Of a stretch of DNA of 64,000 nucleotides, positions 23,612-35,100 are shown piece by piece. Each line of letters opens with the position of its first letter. The first letter of the stretch is position 1. Both the position numbers and the translations under genes were made by a program. Source of the stretch: Scolanthus callimorphus (Eukaryota; Cnidaria; Anthozoa; Actiniaria; Edwardsiidae). Under the pieces are notes generated by a model. That model saw only the letters and a list, made by a program, of their open reading frames with translations, did not search any database and had not been told where the DNA came from. The stretch covers positions 62,001-126,000 of the forward strand of contig CM066923.1 of NCBI GenBank assembly GCA_033964015.1, in the 5' to 3' direction.

Positions 23612-25156
23612 ATTCCTTAAGGGCTACGACCAATCTTTGTTTCAATATTTAGTACATGGCTTTCTCAATGGTTTTTCAATTAGCTATCTCGGTCCGTTCT
23701 GTGACATGCGCTCCCTTAATCTCAAGTGTGCTCTTGAAAACCCGGCGGAAGTGACGATAAAATTAGAACAAGAACTGTCAGCGGGTAGGATAATGGGTCC
23801 TTTTAACGAGCCACCGTTTCGACCTTTTCGAGTTTCACCATTGGGTATTGTGCCTAAAAAGACACCCGGGAATTTCGGTTAATTCACCACCTTTCATATC
23901 CAGAGGGTCAGTCGGTTAATGATGGCATTCCAAAAGAGCTAGCAACGGTACATTATGCAACAATAGGTGATGCGATTAAATTGATCCGAAGCCTTGGTCA
24001 AGGCTGCTTTTTAGCCAAAACGGATATCAGATCTGCTTTTCGCATTATCCCGGTTCATCCGTCAGATTTTCCGCTTCTCGGTATTCAGTGGCAAGGGCAC
24101 TTTTATTTTGATAAAACGCTAGCAATGGGGCTCTCTTCCAGTTGCAGAATTTTTTCCAGTTTTAGTGACGGCCTAGCCTGGATAATTAAGGAGAAGTTTA
24201 AGGCGACTGCGGTCCTTCACATCCTGGACGATTTCTTGTTTATTGCCCCTTCTGCGGCTAAGTGTCTTGCTGATCTCAATGCTTTTTTGAATGTGTGTGA
24301 GCAAATTGGCGTGCCTATAGCGCAGGAAAAAACTATGGGCCCCGCTACGGTTCTTCAATTTGCCGGAATAACCTTAGACACTGTATTATCGCAAGCGCGC
24401 CTCCCAGAGGATAAACTTGTACGCTGTAGAGAGAAGTTAGCGAAAGCCTACGCGCGGGATAAGATTACCCTGCGAGAGTTGCAATCTCTAATTGGCCTAC
24501 TTAATTTCGCGTGTAGTGTTGTAGTTCCTGGCCGGGCCTTTCTGCGTCGGCTAATTGATCTCACCAGAGGAGTGCGCAAACCACACCACCGTATAAGGCT
24601 TACTCGGGAGAGTAAGCGCGACATTTTAGTTTGGCAGGAATTTCTAAACTCCTTTAATGGAAAGTCGTTCTTTCTTGAGACCCGATGGGCGACTTCTAGT
24701 AGTTTGCTGCTCTATACGGACGCGGCGGGATCATTAGGCTACGCGGGGGTGTTCGGCAGGCATTGGTTTTACGGTACATGGCCGTCGGAGTGGAAATCCT
24801 TAAACATTGCGATTTTAGAATTGTTTCCAATTGTTATTGCAATTGAGGTATGGGGATCCAGCATGCGCGACAAGTGTCTTGTAATCTTTTCAGATAACAT
24901 GTCCGTAGTGGAAATCATTAATCGTCAAACATCTCGAGAGCCGTCAATCATGATTTTGCTGAGGCATCTCGTCCTGTGCTCGCTAAAATATAACATTCTC
25001 TTGCGCTCGAGGCACATATCTGGTTTCGCGAACGAAAAAAGTGATGCGCTTTCTCGCCTACAGGTCCAGAAATTCAAAGCCTTAGCGCCCTACGCAGACC
25101 CAAGCCCGACACCCATTCCGAACAGCCTTCTTCCGAGCAATTGGAAGCTCACCTAG
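23433..25156 (+). pseudogene. DIRS reverse transcriptase-RNase H, interrupted by one frameshift
   Basis: The first part (23433-23882) ends with PFRPFRVSPLGIVPKK. The second (about 23881-25156) starts with IHHLSYPEGQSVND and carries the RT palm (FLAKTDIRSAFRIIPVHP; MGLSSSC; the catalytic LDDFLF) and an RNase H domain (LYTDAAGSLGYAG; a Glu in AILELF; FSDNMSV; NEKSDALSR). The two frames differ by a single-base change near 23880, so this copy is broken only there. Everything else, including the Asp residues of RT and RNase H, is retained. The loss is probably recent, or it could be a sequencing error. Confidence 0.88.
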
Positions 25157-26064
25157 ACCAGCTTCTACATGCGGCTATTTCGGACGGCTCGCGTAAAGTT
25201 TATACTCGGGCGTGGAAGACTTATTTTCAATTCGCACAAGACTTTCAATGTAACGTCAGGCTTCCTTTGAATGTCAATGATATCTCCTTGTTTGTCGCAT
25301 ACCTCTCGGCGAGAAAGTATGCGCCCACCACGATCACAACTAACGTGTCAGCACTAAGTTATCTACATAAGATCAGGCATTTCCCGGATCCATCAAAATC
25401 TTTCTTGGTACGCAAGCTACTCGCCGCGCATTCCAGGCTGTTCTCACGACCGGATATCAGGCTTCCAATAACTCAACCCTTGTTACATCGTTTGGTTGTC
25501 GCCCTTAATAACACTATTTCTTCAGACTACCAGCGATTATTGTATCAGACGATGTTTTTAATTGCATTCTACGGCTTTTTCCGAGTCGGTGAAATCACGA
25601 CCAAGTCTGCTGGGTCTGAGCGAACGGTTTTACAAATGGAGGACGTGAGTTTTCAAGCAAACCAAAATAAGATCTCAAGTGCCACGATTACTATTAGGCA
25701 TTTCAAACACAATTCTAGTCAGAAACCATTTCCCGTGATCATACAGCGCGCAGACGCCTCTAATTTTTGCCCGGTTGAATTCTTAGCCCGTTACTGCAAA
25801 TCACGAGGTTCCGCCGACGGTCCCCTCTTTTGCTTGCCGGGGGGGCTCCCGGTAAGAACTGATTCCTTTACGTTACAACTACGGCGAAGTCTTAATTTTT
25901 GCGGTCTGGATTCAGGGAAATATAAATCTCACAGTTTTCGCATTGGCGCGGCTAGTTATGCAGCAGAATGCGGTCTGTCCGACGCTCAACTCCGCAGTCT
26001 TGGTCGCTGGAAATCAGATGCATTTAAATTATATATTCGCAACCCTTCAGTCGAGTTCAAGTGA
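25141..26064 (+). CDS. Tyrosine recombinase (integrase) of the DIRS element, about 307 residues
   Basis: Phage-integrase-fold recombinase that inserts DIRS elements. The N-terminal SAM-like core-binding region (SRKVYTRAWKTYFQFA, VAYLSARKYAPTT) is followed by the catalytic R in FFRVGE, the HxxR box in KSHSFRIGAA, the GRWKSDA block and the Tyr in KLYIR. The frame has no ATG near its start. It is open from just after a TGA near 25050 and overlaps the RT-RNase H frame by about 105 bp, so translation probably depends on a frameshift from RT-RNase H or another non-standard route. Stop at 26062-26064. Confidence 0.9.
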   Translation: MEAHLDQLLHAAISDGSRKVYTRAWKTYFQFAQDFQCNVRLPLNVNDISLFVAYLSARKYAPTTITTNVSALSYLHKIRHFPDPSKSFLVRKLLAAHSRLFSRPDIRLPITQPLLHRLVVALNNTISSDYQRLLYQTMFLIAFYGFFRVGEITTKSAGSERTVLQMEDVSFQANQNKISSATITIRHFKHNSSQKPFPVIIQRADASNFCPVEFLARYCKSRGSADGPLFCLPGGLPVRTDSFTLQLRRSLNFCGLDSGKYKSHSFRIGAASYAAECGLSDAQLRSLGRWKSDAFKLYIRNPSVEFK

Positions 26065-27121
26065 GGGTGACCTTTCAGTCACGAGCTGGGGCTGCGATCA
26101 CAGCGATGTCGACTATACGCGTTGCTAATATCGGTAATATGGTCCGACGTGCTAATAGGTATAAATATATAATGTAGTTCGATTACGTGAAGGGACGCAA
26201 TACTTGACAGACGAGAGCTGGGGTATCGTCGCTCCTCTTACGTATCAAGGTTACATTTCAGTTACGGACTGGTGTATCCTTTAGAATAAATAAATTGATA
26301 AGGGCATCTTACGATAACCTGTTGGCACTCGGATTATTCTCATTAGGTCTTCAAGTTTAATGCTTTGTTTCTACCAATTTTTCGAGCCCCTCCTGTTCGC
26401 GCGCCTCTGGCCTTGTTGGGGTGTGCCACATATTGTGGCTTGTGGCGGTAATTCACCCAACCCTGTAAACTGAATCAAATTAGATCGATAATTGTAATAA
26501 TTATTTGGATTTTGTTAAAGAAAATAAATGTCACTTGAGTGGCCATTTAATTCCAAACCCAGTGTCTGTATTGATTCAGTTTCCCGCCAGAGACGCGCAA
26601 ACAACGAGTGTTGATTAGCATTGGTTAATTTTCGGAAAGGGGGAAAATTATTTACCGAATGTGGGTTCTGTCGGTGTGTCGGCATAAATGTTTTTTTGTC
26701 AGGGGTAAAGCGTAAGATTCAGAATTCTGTCCAAAATGTCTCAACTTTTACAGTTTACTTGAACACATGCCAAACAAAATCGAAAGCGTTCTAAGAATTG
26801 AATTTGGCCGGCACATCGCCTTGGATTTGTAGATCATTCGGGCGGCAAGGATATTTTAATTCCGCAGATATCAGCAATTATCTTTCCAGGAACTCTGCGG
26901 CACAATAATTTTGATATTTGTGAGCCTCAAAAAATCCGTTCGAATAACATAAAATTGCCCCACTGATTTTCTCAAAACTTGCTGTGGTTATTGTCAGCTA
27001 CTCAGGGATTAATGAGGGGTGTCATTTTAAACGTTTAGATCGAGCAACGCGTCTGATGGATGTTAATCAACAAGGGCGTGGTTATTACGTTGCTTATAGC
27101 AACACTGATCACAAAAAATGA
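26065..27121. other. 3' non-coding part of the DIRS element
   Basis: Contains degenerate direct repeats around 26060-26280 (ACGAGCTGGGG, ACGAGAGCTGGGG, ACGGACTGG) and two AATAAA words (26285-26290 and about 26522). No coding frame. The termini are expected here but I could not resolve a split-repeat structure by eye. Confidence 0.5.
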
Positions 27122-27715
27122 CAGGATAACCATGCGGAAGCTCAGACCGGTACAAGTTTATGTACTTGACATCTACAAATGGGGGCCTTGCAACGGGGGT
27201 TACCCATCATGCAAGACATTGACTTGAAAAGGAAGCAAACAAAGTTTGGAAAAAATTGCCTCCTTAACGATGGACATTTTCTAATCTATATCCACAAAAC
27301 TCGGCAGGGTGCCCAATAGTCTCTAGGTGGTGCTTTCCAGTGGTAGTGTTGGATTTTCGCTAGCTTGCCCACGTGCAAAGTTGACGATGCGCCTATGCAA
27401 GAGTAAATTAAGTTGATTGCCATACAGTGTTACGCAACTATCGTAATTTAGTTATTTGGGCCACCCGTGCAATACCAGTTAAAAACAAACAAAAAACACA
27501 GCATCTAGAGATCACAGCCCAGGGCATATTTTTCACCTGGCTTCTGACTTGGATCATTTTCACACAGAACAGTATAGCGATAGCACGGCTTATTCATCTT
27601 CGTTACTGTATCCACCGCCACTCTCATCTAAAAAAAAAGTATTATTATTATTGTTAGTAGCAGTTTGCAGGCCATTTGGAAAATTTGCTATTACTTCGTG
27701 ACATTGGGCACTTAT

Positions 27716-27861
27716 AGAGCAGATTCCGTATGACTGTGAAATGCGCCGCGACAAAGTTGTGCCGCGCCGCGACCATGCCGCGGCTACACGATTTCATCCC
27801 GTATCTACAGCAGGCCAGCTTCCGTGCCGCGACACTTTTCAAAGTCATACAAAGTCTGACT
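27716..27861. mobile_element. MITE copy, AGAGCAGATT..CGTATG family
   Basis: Starts AGAGCAGATTCCGTATGACT and ends near 27861 with an inverted but degraded partner (AGTCATACAAAGTCTG). The interior is rich in GCCGCGAC words. A better preserved copy lies at 50982-51161, sharing GCGACAAAGTTGT and ATCTACAGCAGGCCAG. No coding capacity. Confidence 0.7.
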
Positions 27862-27880
27862 ATCTCACAAGTCGTTCTTA

Positions 27881-28181
27881 AGGCCCGTTTACACTTGCAA
27901 TTTTTGTCGCGCGAGTCGCGGCGATTTTTCTCGCACGTACGCGTCAACTCAAAATCACTAATGTAAACTAGGCGCGATCAGCCGCGATTTTTGTCGTGTG
28001 ATGTCGCGGAGATTTCAAACATGTTCGAAACTCTTTGCAACTTCATGCGATTTGAAGAAAAGATAGCACAGAAATCGCACCGGATTTGCATCTCGTTTAC
28101 ACTAGAGAGTTGGAATTGCAACTCCGCGCGAGAAAAATCGCCGCGACAAATGGAACAAAAATCGCAAGTGTAAACCGGCCT
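27881..28181. mobile_element. MITE with AGGCCSGTTTACAC termini and TTA target duplication
   Basis: Left AGGCCCGTTTACACTTGC and right GCAAGTGTAAACCGGCCT are inverted. The inner ATTTTTGTCGCG pairs with CGCGACAAA. TTA flanks both sides (27878-27880 and 28182-28184). A 3-bp TWA duplication fits PIF/Harbinger elements, which is my inference. Length 301 bp, no coding frame. Confidence 0.7.
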
Positions 28182-28445
28182 TTATGCTTCGCAAGTTAAA
28201 ATTGTAGCCATGATACTAGTACCATGTGGGGCATGCGCAGTCTGTTCTTCTATTTTTTTCTCCTGACCTACTACAACAAATTGTTTCTATACTTCGCATA
28301 TCCGCAATTTAAAGGGAACAAGCAAAAACTCTAAAGAAAGCGTAATAGAGTGATCTTCATTAACTCTTCGAAAAAGAAAAAAGAATTAAAGTTTGTTTGA
28401 GTCATGGCGTGGTCGAGACTTTTTTCACTAAAGAGACATTATTTA

Positions 28446-29077
28446 AGACCCTGCTTACCCTCACTGATAATATGAAGACCCTGCTTACCCTCACTGGTAA
28501 TATGAAGACCCTGCTTACCCTCACTGATAATATGAAGACCCTGCTAACCCTCACTGGTAATATGAAGACCCTGCTTACCCTCACTGATAACATGAAGACC
28601 CTGCTTACCCTCACTGACAATGTGAAGACCCTGCTTACCCTCACTGATAACATGAAGACCCTGTTTACCCTCACTGACAATATGAAGACCCTGCTTACCC
28701 TCACTGGTAATATGAAGACCCTGCTTACCCTCACTGATAATATGAAGACCCTGCTTACCCTCACTGGTAATATGAAGACCCTGCTTACCCTCACTGGTAA
28801 TATGAAGACCCTGCATACCCTCACTGATAATATGAAGACCCTGCTTACCCTCACTGATAACATGAAGACCCTGCTTACCCTCACTGATAATATGAAGACC
28901 CTGCTTACCCTCACTGATAACATGAAGACCCTGCTTACCCTCACTGATAATATGAAGACCCTGCTTACCCTCACTGATAATATGAAGACCCTGCTTACCC
29001 TCACTGATAATATGAAGACCTTGCTTACCCTCGCTGATAATATGAAGACCCTGCTTAATATCAAGACCCTGCTTACC
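28446..29077. repeat. 30-bp minisatellite, about 21 copies
   Basis: Unit on the plus strand: TATGAAGACCCTGCTTACCC followed by TCACTGATAA. The length is strictly 30 bp with few substitutions and no indels except at the 29040-29077 end. The minus-strand unit contains CAGTGAGG/GTAAGC, identical to the 3' border of the exon-like segment at 29077-29157. It is open on the minus strand in several frames. Confidence 0.93.
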
Positions 29078-29157
29078 CTCACTGCTCGCATAACCTTCTG
29101 GGTCATCTTCATGACATCGGCCTTCAATCGCCCCAGGCTCTGCCAGGGATACATAAC
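28544..29157 (-). CDS. Candidate C-terminal exon of NFRKB reading into decapeptide repeats
   Basis: On the minus strand an AG acceptor (ttttcag) at 29158 precedes a less AT-rich stretch (29157-29077). Joined in phase to the GCATTTG/gtgagt donor at 32132, it reads YVSLAEPGAIEGRCHEDD and then PEGYASSE. It has two possible ends. It may splice at the gtaagc donor (29076). Or it may continue in frame through the 30-bp array as about 18 copies of SEGKQGLHI(I/T/V), stopping at a TAG (28546-28544). Phase match, acceptor and open frame support it. No family similarity does. The host exon can also terminate without it. Confidence 0.35.
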
Positions 29158-30022
29158 CTGAAAATAAAACATGAAGATTGTAAGGCCGGACCTGACGCTC
29201 AGTTCCAGTCTAAAAAAAGCCAAGAGATAATTGTTGTCCCCATCTTAAGAGATAGACTGATGCCTTTCAATGATCCCTACATAGCGTGTGTGCTCATATC
29301 TATACCACTTGGTCCGGGAATCGGCCCCAAACACAGCCCATTTTGCTTAAATTTCGACAAACAGCGCGAGTTCCCTCAACGTTTAGTCTGTGTTGCCATA
29401 GATACATCCCCCAGCAACGGCTGATGGTCAAATCATTCATTAATCACTAAACCAAGGTTGAGGTTTATTGATATTGTGTACTTGAGGAAGAAAAGAGTGT
29501 TTTTAATTTTTCTGATTTTTGGGTCAGGAGGCTCAGTGGCTTTTAAAAGGTCGCATTTTTAAAACTCAGAGAACAACCATGAAACGTTTTGTAGAACTCT
29601 TCTTTTTAAAATTATTTTTATTTTATGAAATTCAATTCATATAAGTTACACGATTAACATAATAAATAATTAAACAAATAAATAAAAGCACAAACTCGTT
29701 TGCTAATGTCTTCCGTTAACGGCGTTTGAATCCCGGGGTTTTGTCTCCACGAAAGCAACAAAGTGCCTATTTTAGAAAAATAGGCCAAAAACACGACTAA
29801 AACTCTAAAATAGGCACTTTGCTTCCAACGAATTTCCTGAAACTTCGTTAATACTTAGTCCAACTGACTTCAATATGATTAACGGAGTTTCGTTCAAAAA
29901 TACCAGCAACTTTTTTTTGCGCGGGGTTGATCAAGGAAGGGGTCCATTTAAGCTCACATATTTTTAAAAGTATTAAGGCTAATGGAGATCTGATAATGCG
30001 TACATATTGCCTCCAGTAAGTT
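29158..30022. other. Non-coding, small inverted repeat at 29760-29820
   Basis: AT-rich sequence without a supported gene. AAAGTGCCTATTTTAGA at 29760 faces its inverse ending at 29820, a 61-bp hairpin-forming element. Confidence 0.5.
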
Positions 30023-31165
30023 TAATTTTTATTTATTTGCTGATGATACAAATCTTCTCTATGCACATAAAAATCTTAAGACTCTTGAATCTGTAGTTAA
30101 TGCCGAATTATTAAAAGTCGTTGAATGGTTAACTGTCAATAAGCTGTCTATAAATATCAAGAAAACTAACTTTGTACTTTTTCACCCTTACCAAAAGCGC
30201 ATTAATTATAACATCGATGTTAAGATTTATCATCATTCTCTACACAAATCCGTTAGCCTTGACCGCAAAGAGCATGTAAAATACTTAGGAGTGATCATTG
30301 ATAGTCATCTTTCTTGGAAAAATCATGTTGAATATGTGGCATTGAAAATCAGTAGGAACATTGGATTAATCTCAAAGCTTAGACACCTTGTCCCTCTGAA
30401 AACTCTTTATAGTATTTACAACTCGCTTGTTTTTCCTTACCTTTCTTATGGTCTAGTTGCCTGGGGTCAAGCTGCTAAATCTCACTTAGAAAAAATACTG
30501 ATACTACAAAAGCGAGCATTGCGCTTAATCCACTTTGCGCCCTTTCGCTCCCATGCTATTCCCTATTTTATCCATTCCAATATAATGCCTTTAACACTAC
30601 TTTATTTAAAACTTGCTTCGTCATTAATGTATGATGTCTTCAATGATTCTGCACCGCCTAATATCTCAGAACTCTTTACACTTACTAAAAATGTACATCA
30701 ATATCAAACCAGATCGTCGTCTTCAGATAATTATTACATTAATTTCTCTAGGATAAACCAGCACAAGAACTCTTTTTCTGTGATTGGAGCAAAAATTTGG
30801 AACAGTATCTCTCAAGACATCAAAAGCTCGCCAAAGCCTCTTTTCAAAAAAGAACTTCAAAGAATGCTGTTTAGTATCCTGGAAGAACAGGATAGTTATG
30901 CTGATATTTCTATATTAATTAATGAAATGAATAAAATCAAATAATTTTTATTTTCTATTTCTGAAACTTTGAACTATTTACATCCTTCTCTTTTTCGCTT
31001 GTTATTAGCGTTTTTTCTTTCTTTCACATTTTTACCCTTCGTCTCTCTCTGCTTCTTTGTCCTCTCACCGCCTGCCTCGACTAGCTATGCTATTTGCAGG
31101 CGGTGTGCCTGTCTTTGTAATTTTAAAAAAGATATAATAAAGTTGAAGTTGAAGTTGAAGTTATT
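30023..31165 (+). pseudogene. 5'-truncated LINE with complete 3' end
   Basis: The frame begins inside the RT domain at FYLFADDTNLLYAH (catalytic FADD present). It continues through LSINIKKTNFVLF, VKYLGVIIDSHLSWK, IYNSLVFPYLSYGLVAWG and LQKRALRLI to a stop at 30942-30944. A 3' UTR follows with an inverted GCCTGC...GCAGGC hairpin and a (GTTGAA)n tail at about 31142-31160, typical of CR1/L2-like target-primed insertion. The 5' half of RT is missing. There is no internal break, so this is a fairly young truncated insertion. Confidence 0.9.
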
Positions 31166-32131
31166 GCCAAAAGATACCTGCTTCTATTCTCCAAGATTGA
31201 AGTTCATAGCAAATATATTTTTTAAGTTGTAGACGAAAATCTATTTTCGCGAAATGCGCTCTGACTTTCGCTTAAGTGCCAAGTGCTATAAAGTACTATA
31301 GAAAACGCTAAAAGTCTAGGTTTCTGCAACATCGTATCACCATTTTCAAGACAAAGTCAGAGTTCAATGTTCTAAGGTAACTAATAAAGGCAGTTGATTG
31401 CTTTTTCATTTAAAAGTGCGTCAAACATGCCATGCTAAATAGACGCTGGCGGCTCTTGTTGCTTTTGTAAAAAACGTTATATAAAAGGCTAGCAACGCCA
31501 TGTACAACCCCCTGCCTAAGTATCACATACCGTACTGGTGAGAGATGACGCTTTTCCTTTCCTGCACAGGTCCCGTGTATGAATACTGAGATAGGTGGCC
31601 TACATCTTGCCCTGCATACAACAAATTGATGCCACAGAAATATATGTTGTTTACCGGCTAAGAGGTCCGTATAGGGAAAAGCTGTGACCGAGGGCTGGAA
31701 AATGTCGAGGTCACAGTTTTTCCTTATACGGACCGACCTAAAGCCGGCAAAAAACTTATGTAAGTCGAGCTCACGCTGACTAAAGCAAATGAAATATTCA
31801 AGATATGAATCACCTGGGCGAATAACAGCGCTTGGTTCGACTACGCCTAGAAGACAAGGGTTTTGTATATTCTCTCAACAAGTTGGATAGGACATAAGTT
31901 GATTACAAGAGCTTTTGGCTTCTAAATTTCCCTCATTTTAAATGCAAGGAAAATTTAGCAAAAGACAAATGATTATTTTGCCTACTAAATTTCCCTTGTA
32001 TTTTTAATGGGGAATTTAATTTTTAGCTAGTAAATGTCCCTAGCCGAGGCGATCGTGGTATTACAAATAATGTCTCAATGGAATGGAGTCAACAAAGCTT
32101 ATCACTTGTGAATGAGTGTATCACTACTCAC
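31166..32131. other. Non-coding; inverted repeat at 31648-31756
   Basis: GGTCCGTATAGGGAAAAGCTGTGAC at about 31662 pairs with GTCACAGTTTTTCCTTATACGGACC ending near 31726, with TTACCGGC / GCCGGCAAA at the outside. A foldback element of about 109 bp. No gene seen in the rest. Confidence 0.5.
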
Positions 32132-35100
32132 CAAATGCGATTTTTCCGCCAGAGTGCTGCTCTCCCCAGCCCCCCTCTCCCTCGCTGCTGCTCCCGCTCT
32201 CATTCTCACTGAAGCTGCTAGCCTCGCTCTCACTTCCACTAGCTGCACCAGCCTTCACTGCAGCCTCGCTCTCACTTCCACTAGCTGTACCAGCCTTCAC
32301 TGCAGCCTCGCTCTCACTTCCACTAGCTGTACCAGCCTTCACTGCAGGCTCGGACGCCGTTGACATGTGAGTCGGCAGTGAATCAAATCCAGCGGTATTT
32401 AATGGACTTGCTGCAGACTGCGCGTTGAGAGCACTTGAATATTTTATCTTAGAAGGTCCGGAAGATGAAACGTCCCAACTAGCCTTCTTTGTCGTTGCTT
32501 CGCTAGTACGTAATTTAGTTTTTCCTGTCTTCAATGGCGGCGACATGATTACTGTACCTCCTTGAATGGTAGCCATGATACGGGTACCCTTTGGAGACAT
32601 GCGGGGACCCTGTGAGGCTTGCGCAGTCTGTTCGGCGATTTTTTTCTCGTGGCCCACTGATGTAATCACCGACACTTTCGGGTGCCCAGTTGAGAGAGGG
32701 TTGAAATTTCCAGCGATTTTGAGTTTTATAGCAGGTTTCTTGACGTCAGTGAGTTTGGTTTCAGATGTGGGATCAGGAGCGAGTGTAGCGACTGCCATAG
32801 CGGCATTAGGATCGACACTTTCCACAACTGATGCAACAGTATGTGATGTAACCGGACTTGATTCGTCCTCTTTTTGTTTGGAGTGGCGCGGAACACGTGG
32901 TTTTTGGAGCTTCTTGGCTCGCGCGGCTGCCGCATTTGCTTGGTGGATTTTTTCGAACTCCTCCTCCGTGCGGTTGCGGTGCAGGTAAATCCACACTTTC
33001 CTGTTGCTGTCGTACTTAACACAAGGATCCTTCTCATAATGAAGGCGATCAAGTGCGCCACTCACAACTGTGTGGATCTGATGGGAATAATATATTATCG
33101 ACTAATATCTAATCAACTGATTTACTTGCCGGTAAATTCTTAACCTAACGTTATCAGCGATTTCCTAGCCCATCTATGTTATCTCACCTGTTTCAGTCAT
33201 CAACTCGTTAGTATTTCACAAAACAAACAAACAGACACAATTCCAAACGATTCAGTAAACGGACAACCAAAACTTAATTAAACAAACCCAGCAAGCAAAC
33301 AGACAGACAAAATGCAACCTTTTCCGCAAAATCACTCGCTGAAATATTCGAACAAACGTATATGTATTCCTTATCCAGAAAGGTAACCACATCGGAAACA
33401 AACTCATGTTGCTTGACTGTTTGATATTGGGCTCTAAAGAAAGTGTCATGAGTACCTGTGCATCTGTTGCATTGGGATTTAAGAACTGTGAATCTTTCAG
33501 TAGTTCACACACCTGAGGATACAACGAACACGCCAAGCACAACATGTTACTGAGTTACATACACATGAACGCAGATTACTTCATGATTTACTCAACTAAA
33601 CGAAGCTGTGTATTTAGTAATCACGTGCTCGCTGCGTTATACAGTACTTTAGTGTCTTCCTTGACTTGACTTTCAAAACAAGTCATGCGTTCAACCTGGC
33701 TTGTGATTGGCTCACGGTATGAATGCTCTTGTATGTCCTCTCGTTCATGACTGGTTATGTGTGTGTTCTCTCGTTCATGACTGGTTATGTGTGTGTTCTC
33801 TCGTTCATTATTGGTTAGGTGTGTATTCTCTCGTTCATGATTGGTTAGGTGTATGTTCTCTCGTTCATGATTGGTTAGGTGTATGTTCTCTCATTCATTA
33901 TTGGTAAGGATATGTTCTCTCGTTCATTATTGGTTAGGTGTATGTTCTCTCGTTCATGATTGCTTAAGGTATGTTTTCTTGTTCATTATTGGTTAGGTGT
34001 ATGTTCTCTCGTTTATGATTGGTTAGGGTATGTGTTGTCGTTCATTATTGGTTATGTGTATGTTCTCTCGTTCATGATTGGTTAGGTGTATGTTCTCTCG
34101 TTCATGATTGGTTAGGTGTATGTTCTCTCGTTCATTATTGGTTAGGTGTATGTTCTCTCGTTCATTATTGGTTAGGTGTATGTTCTCTCGTTCATTATTG
34201 GTTAGGTGTATGTTCTCTCGTCCATGATTGGTTAGGTGTATGTTCTCTCGTTCATTATTGGTTAGGCGTATGTTCTCTCGTTCATTATTGGTTAGGTGTA
34301 TGTTCTCTCGTTCATGATTGGTTAGGTGTATGTTCTCTCGTTCATGATTGGTTAGGTATATGTTATCTCGTTCATTATTGGTTAGGTGTATGTTCTCTCG
34401 TTCATTATTGGTTAGGTGTATGTTCTCTCGTTCATTATTGGTTAGGTGTATGTTCTCTCGTTCATGATTGGTTAGGTGCATGTTCTCGTTCATGATTGGT
34501 TAGGTGTATGTTCTCTCGTTCATTATTGGTTAGGTTATGTTCTCGCGTTCATTATTGGTGAGGTGTATGTTCTCGCGTTCATGATTGGTTAGGTGTGTGT
34601 TCTCTCGTTCATTATTGGTTAGGTGTATGTTCTCTCGTTCATGACTGGTTAGGTGTATGTTCTGTCGTTCACTATTGGTTAGGTGTGTGTTCTCTCGTTC
34701 ATTATTGGTTAGGTGTGTGTTCTCTCGTTCATTATTTGTTAGGTGTATGTTCTCTCGTTCATGATTGGTTAGGTGTATGTGAAATTAGCTCAGACCCCGT
34801 TTACACTAGGGCAAATTGTCCCGGATACATGACGAATCCGGTATCATTTGTCAACGGAGACGTTTTGCCGTTTACACACAAATTTGTCTATCCGGGATCA
34901 AACTATCACGGATTGGGGTCAAATCTCCGGAGACGCGTCTACGGTTTTGAAAGTGGGATCATGTATTCGGGTACATTTGTATCCGTGGTATTTCCTAGTG
35001 TAAACGAGTCGCCTATCCGTATACTCGAAAACACGTCTCCGTAGAAATTTTCGTCTCCGGAGATATTTGCTCTAGTGTAAACTAAGTCTCAGTGCTATCA

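Larger units (their letters stand above)
20844..27266 (+). mobile_element. DIRS/Ngaro-type tyrosine-recombinase retrotransposon
   Basis: Four plus-strand frames (SGNH hydrolase, gag, RT-RNaseH, tyrosine recombinase) make a DIRS-order element. Possible limits are set by inverted repeats. Left 20891-20937 contains AACTTGTACCGGTCTGAGC; right 27122-27168 contains its inverse. An outer TTAAGGAGGC at about 20843 pairs with GCCTCCTTAA at about 27257. About 90 extra bases on the right lie between the outer and inner blocks, so the boundary is uncertain. DIRS elements have inverted termini, whereas Ngaro elements have split direct repeats. An SGNH frame is a Ngaro-associated feature in my recollection. 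The RT frame has one break, otherwise the coding region looks fresh. Confidence 0.8.

Noticed and set aside
28397..29161. 254-residue plus-strand frame with MKTLLTLTDN repeats
   Set aside because: Shadow of the 30-bp array. Only the minus-strand frame joined to the exon-like segment has any independent support.
32124..32370. Plus-strand Ser/Leu/Pro-rich frames
   Set aside because: Shadows of the NFRKB acidic tail on the opposite strand.
34019..34495. Frames of about 157 residues on both strands
   Set aside because: Translations of the 30-bp intronic minisatellite.
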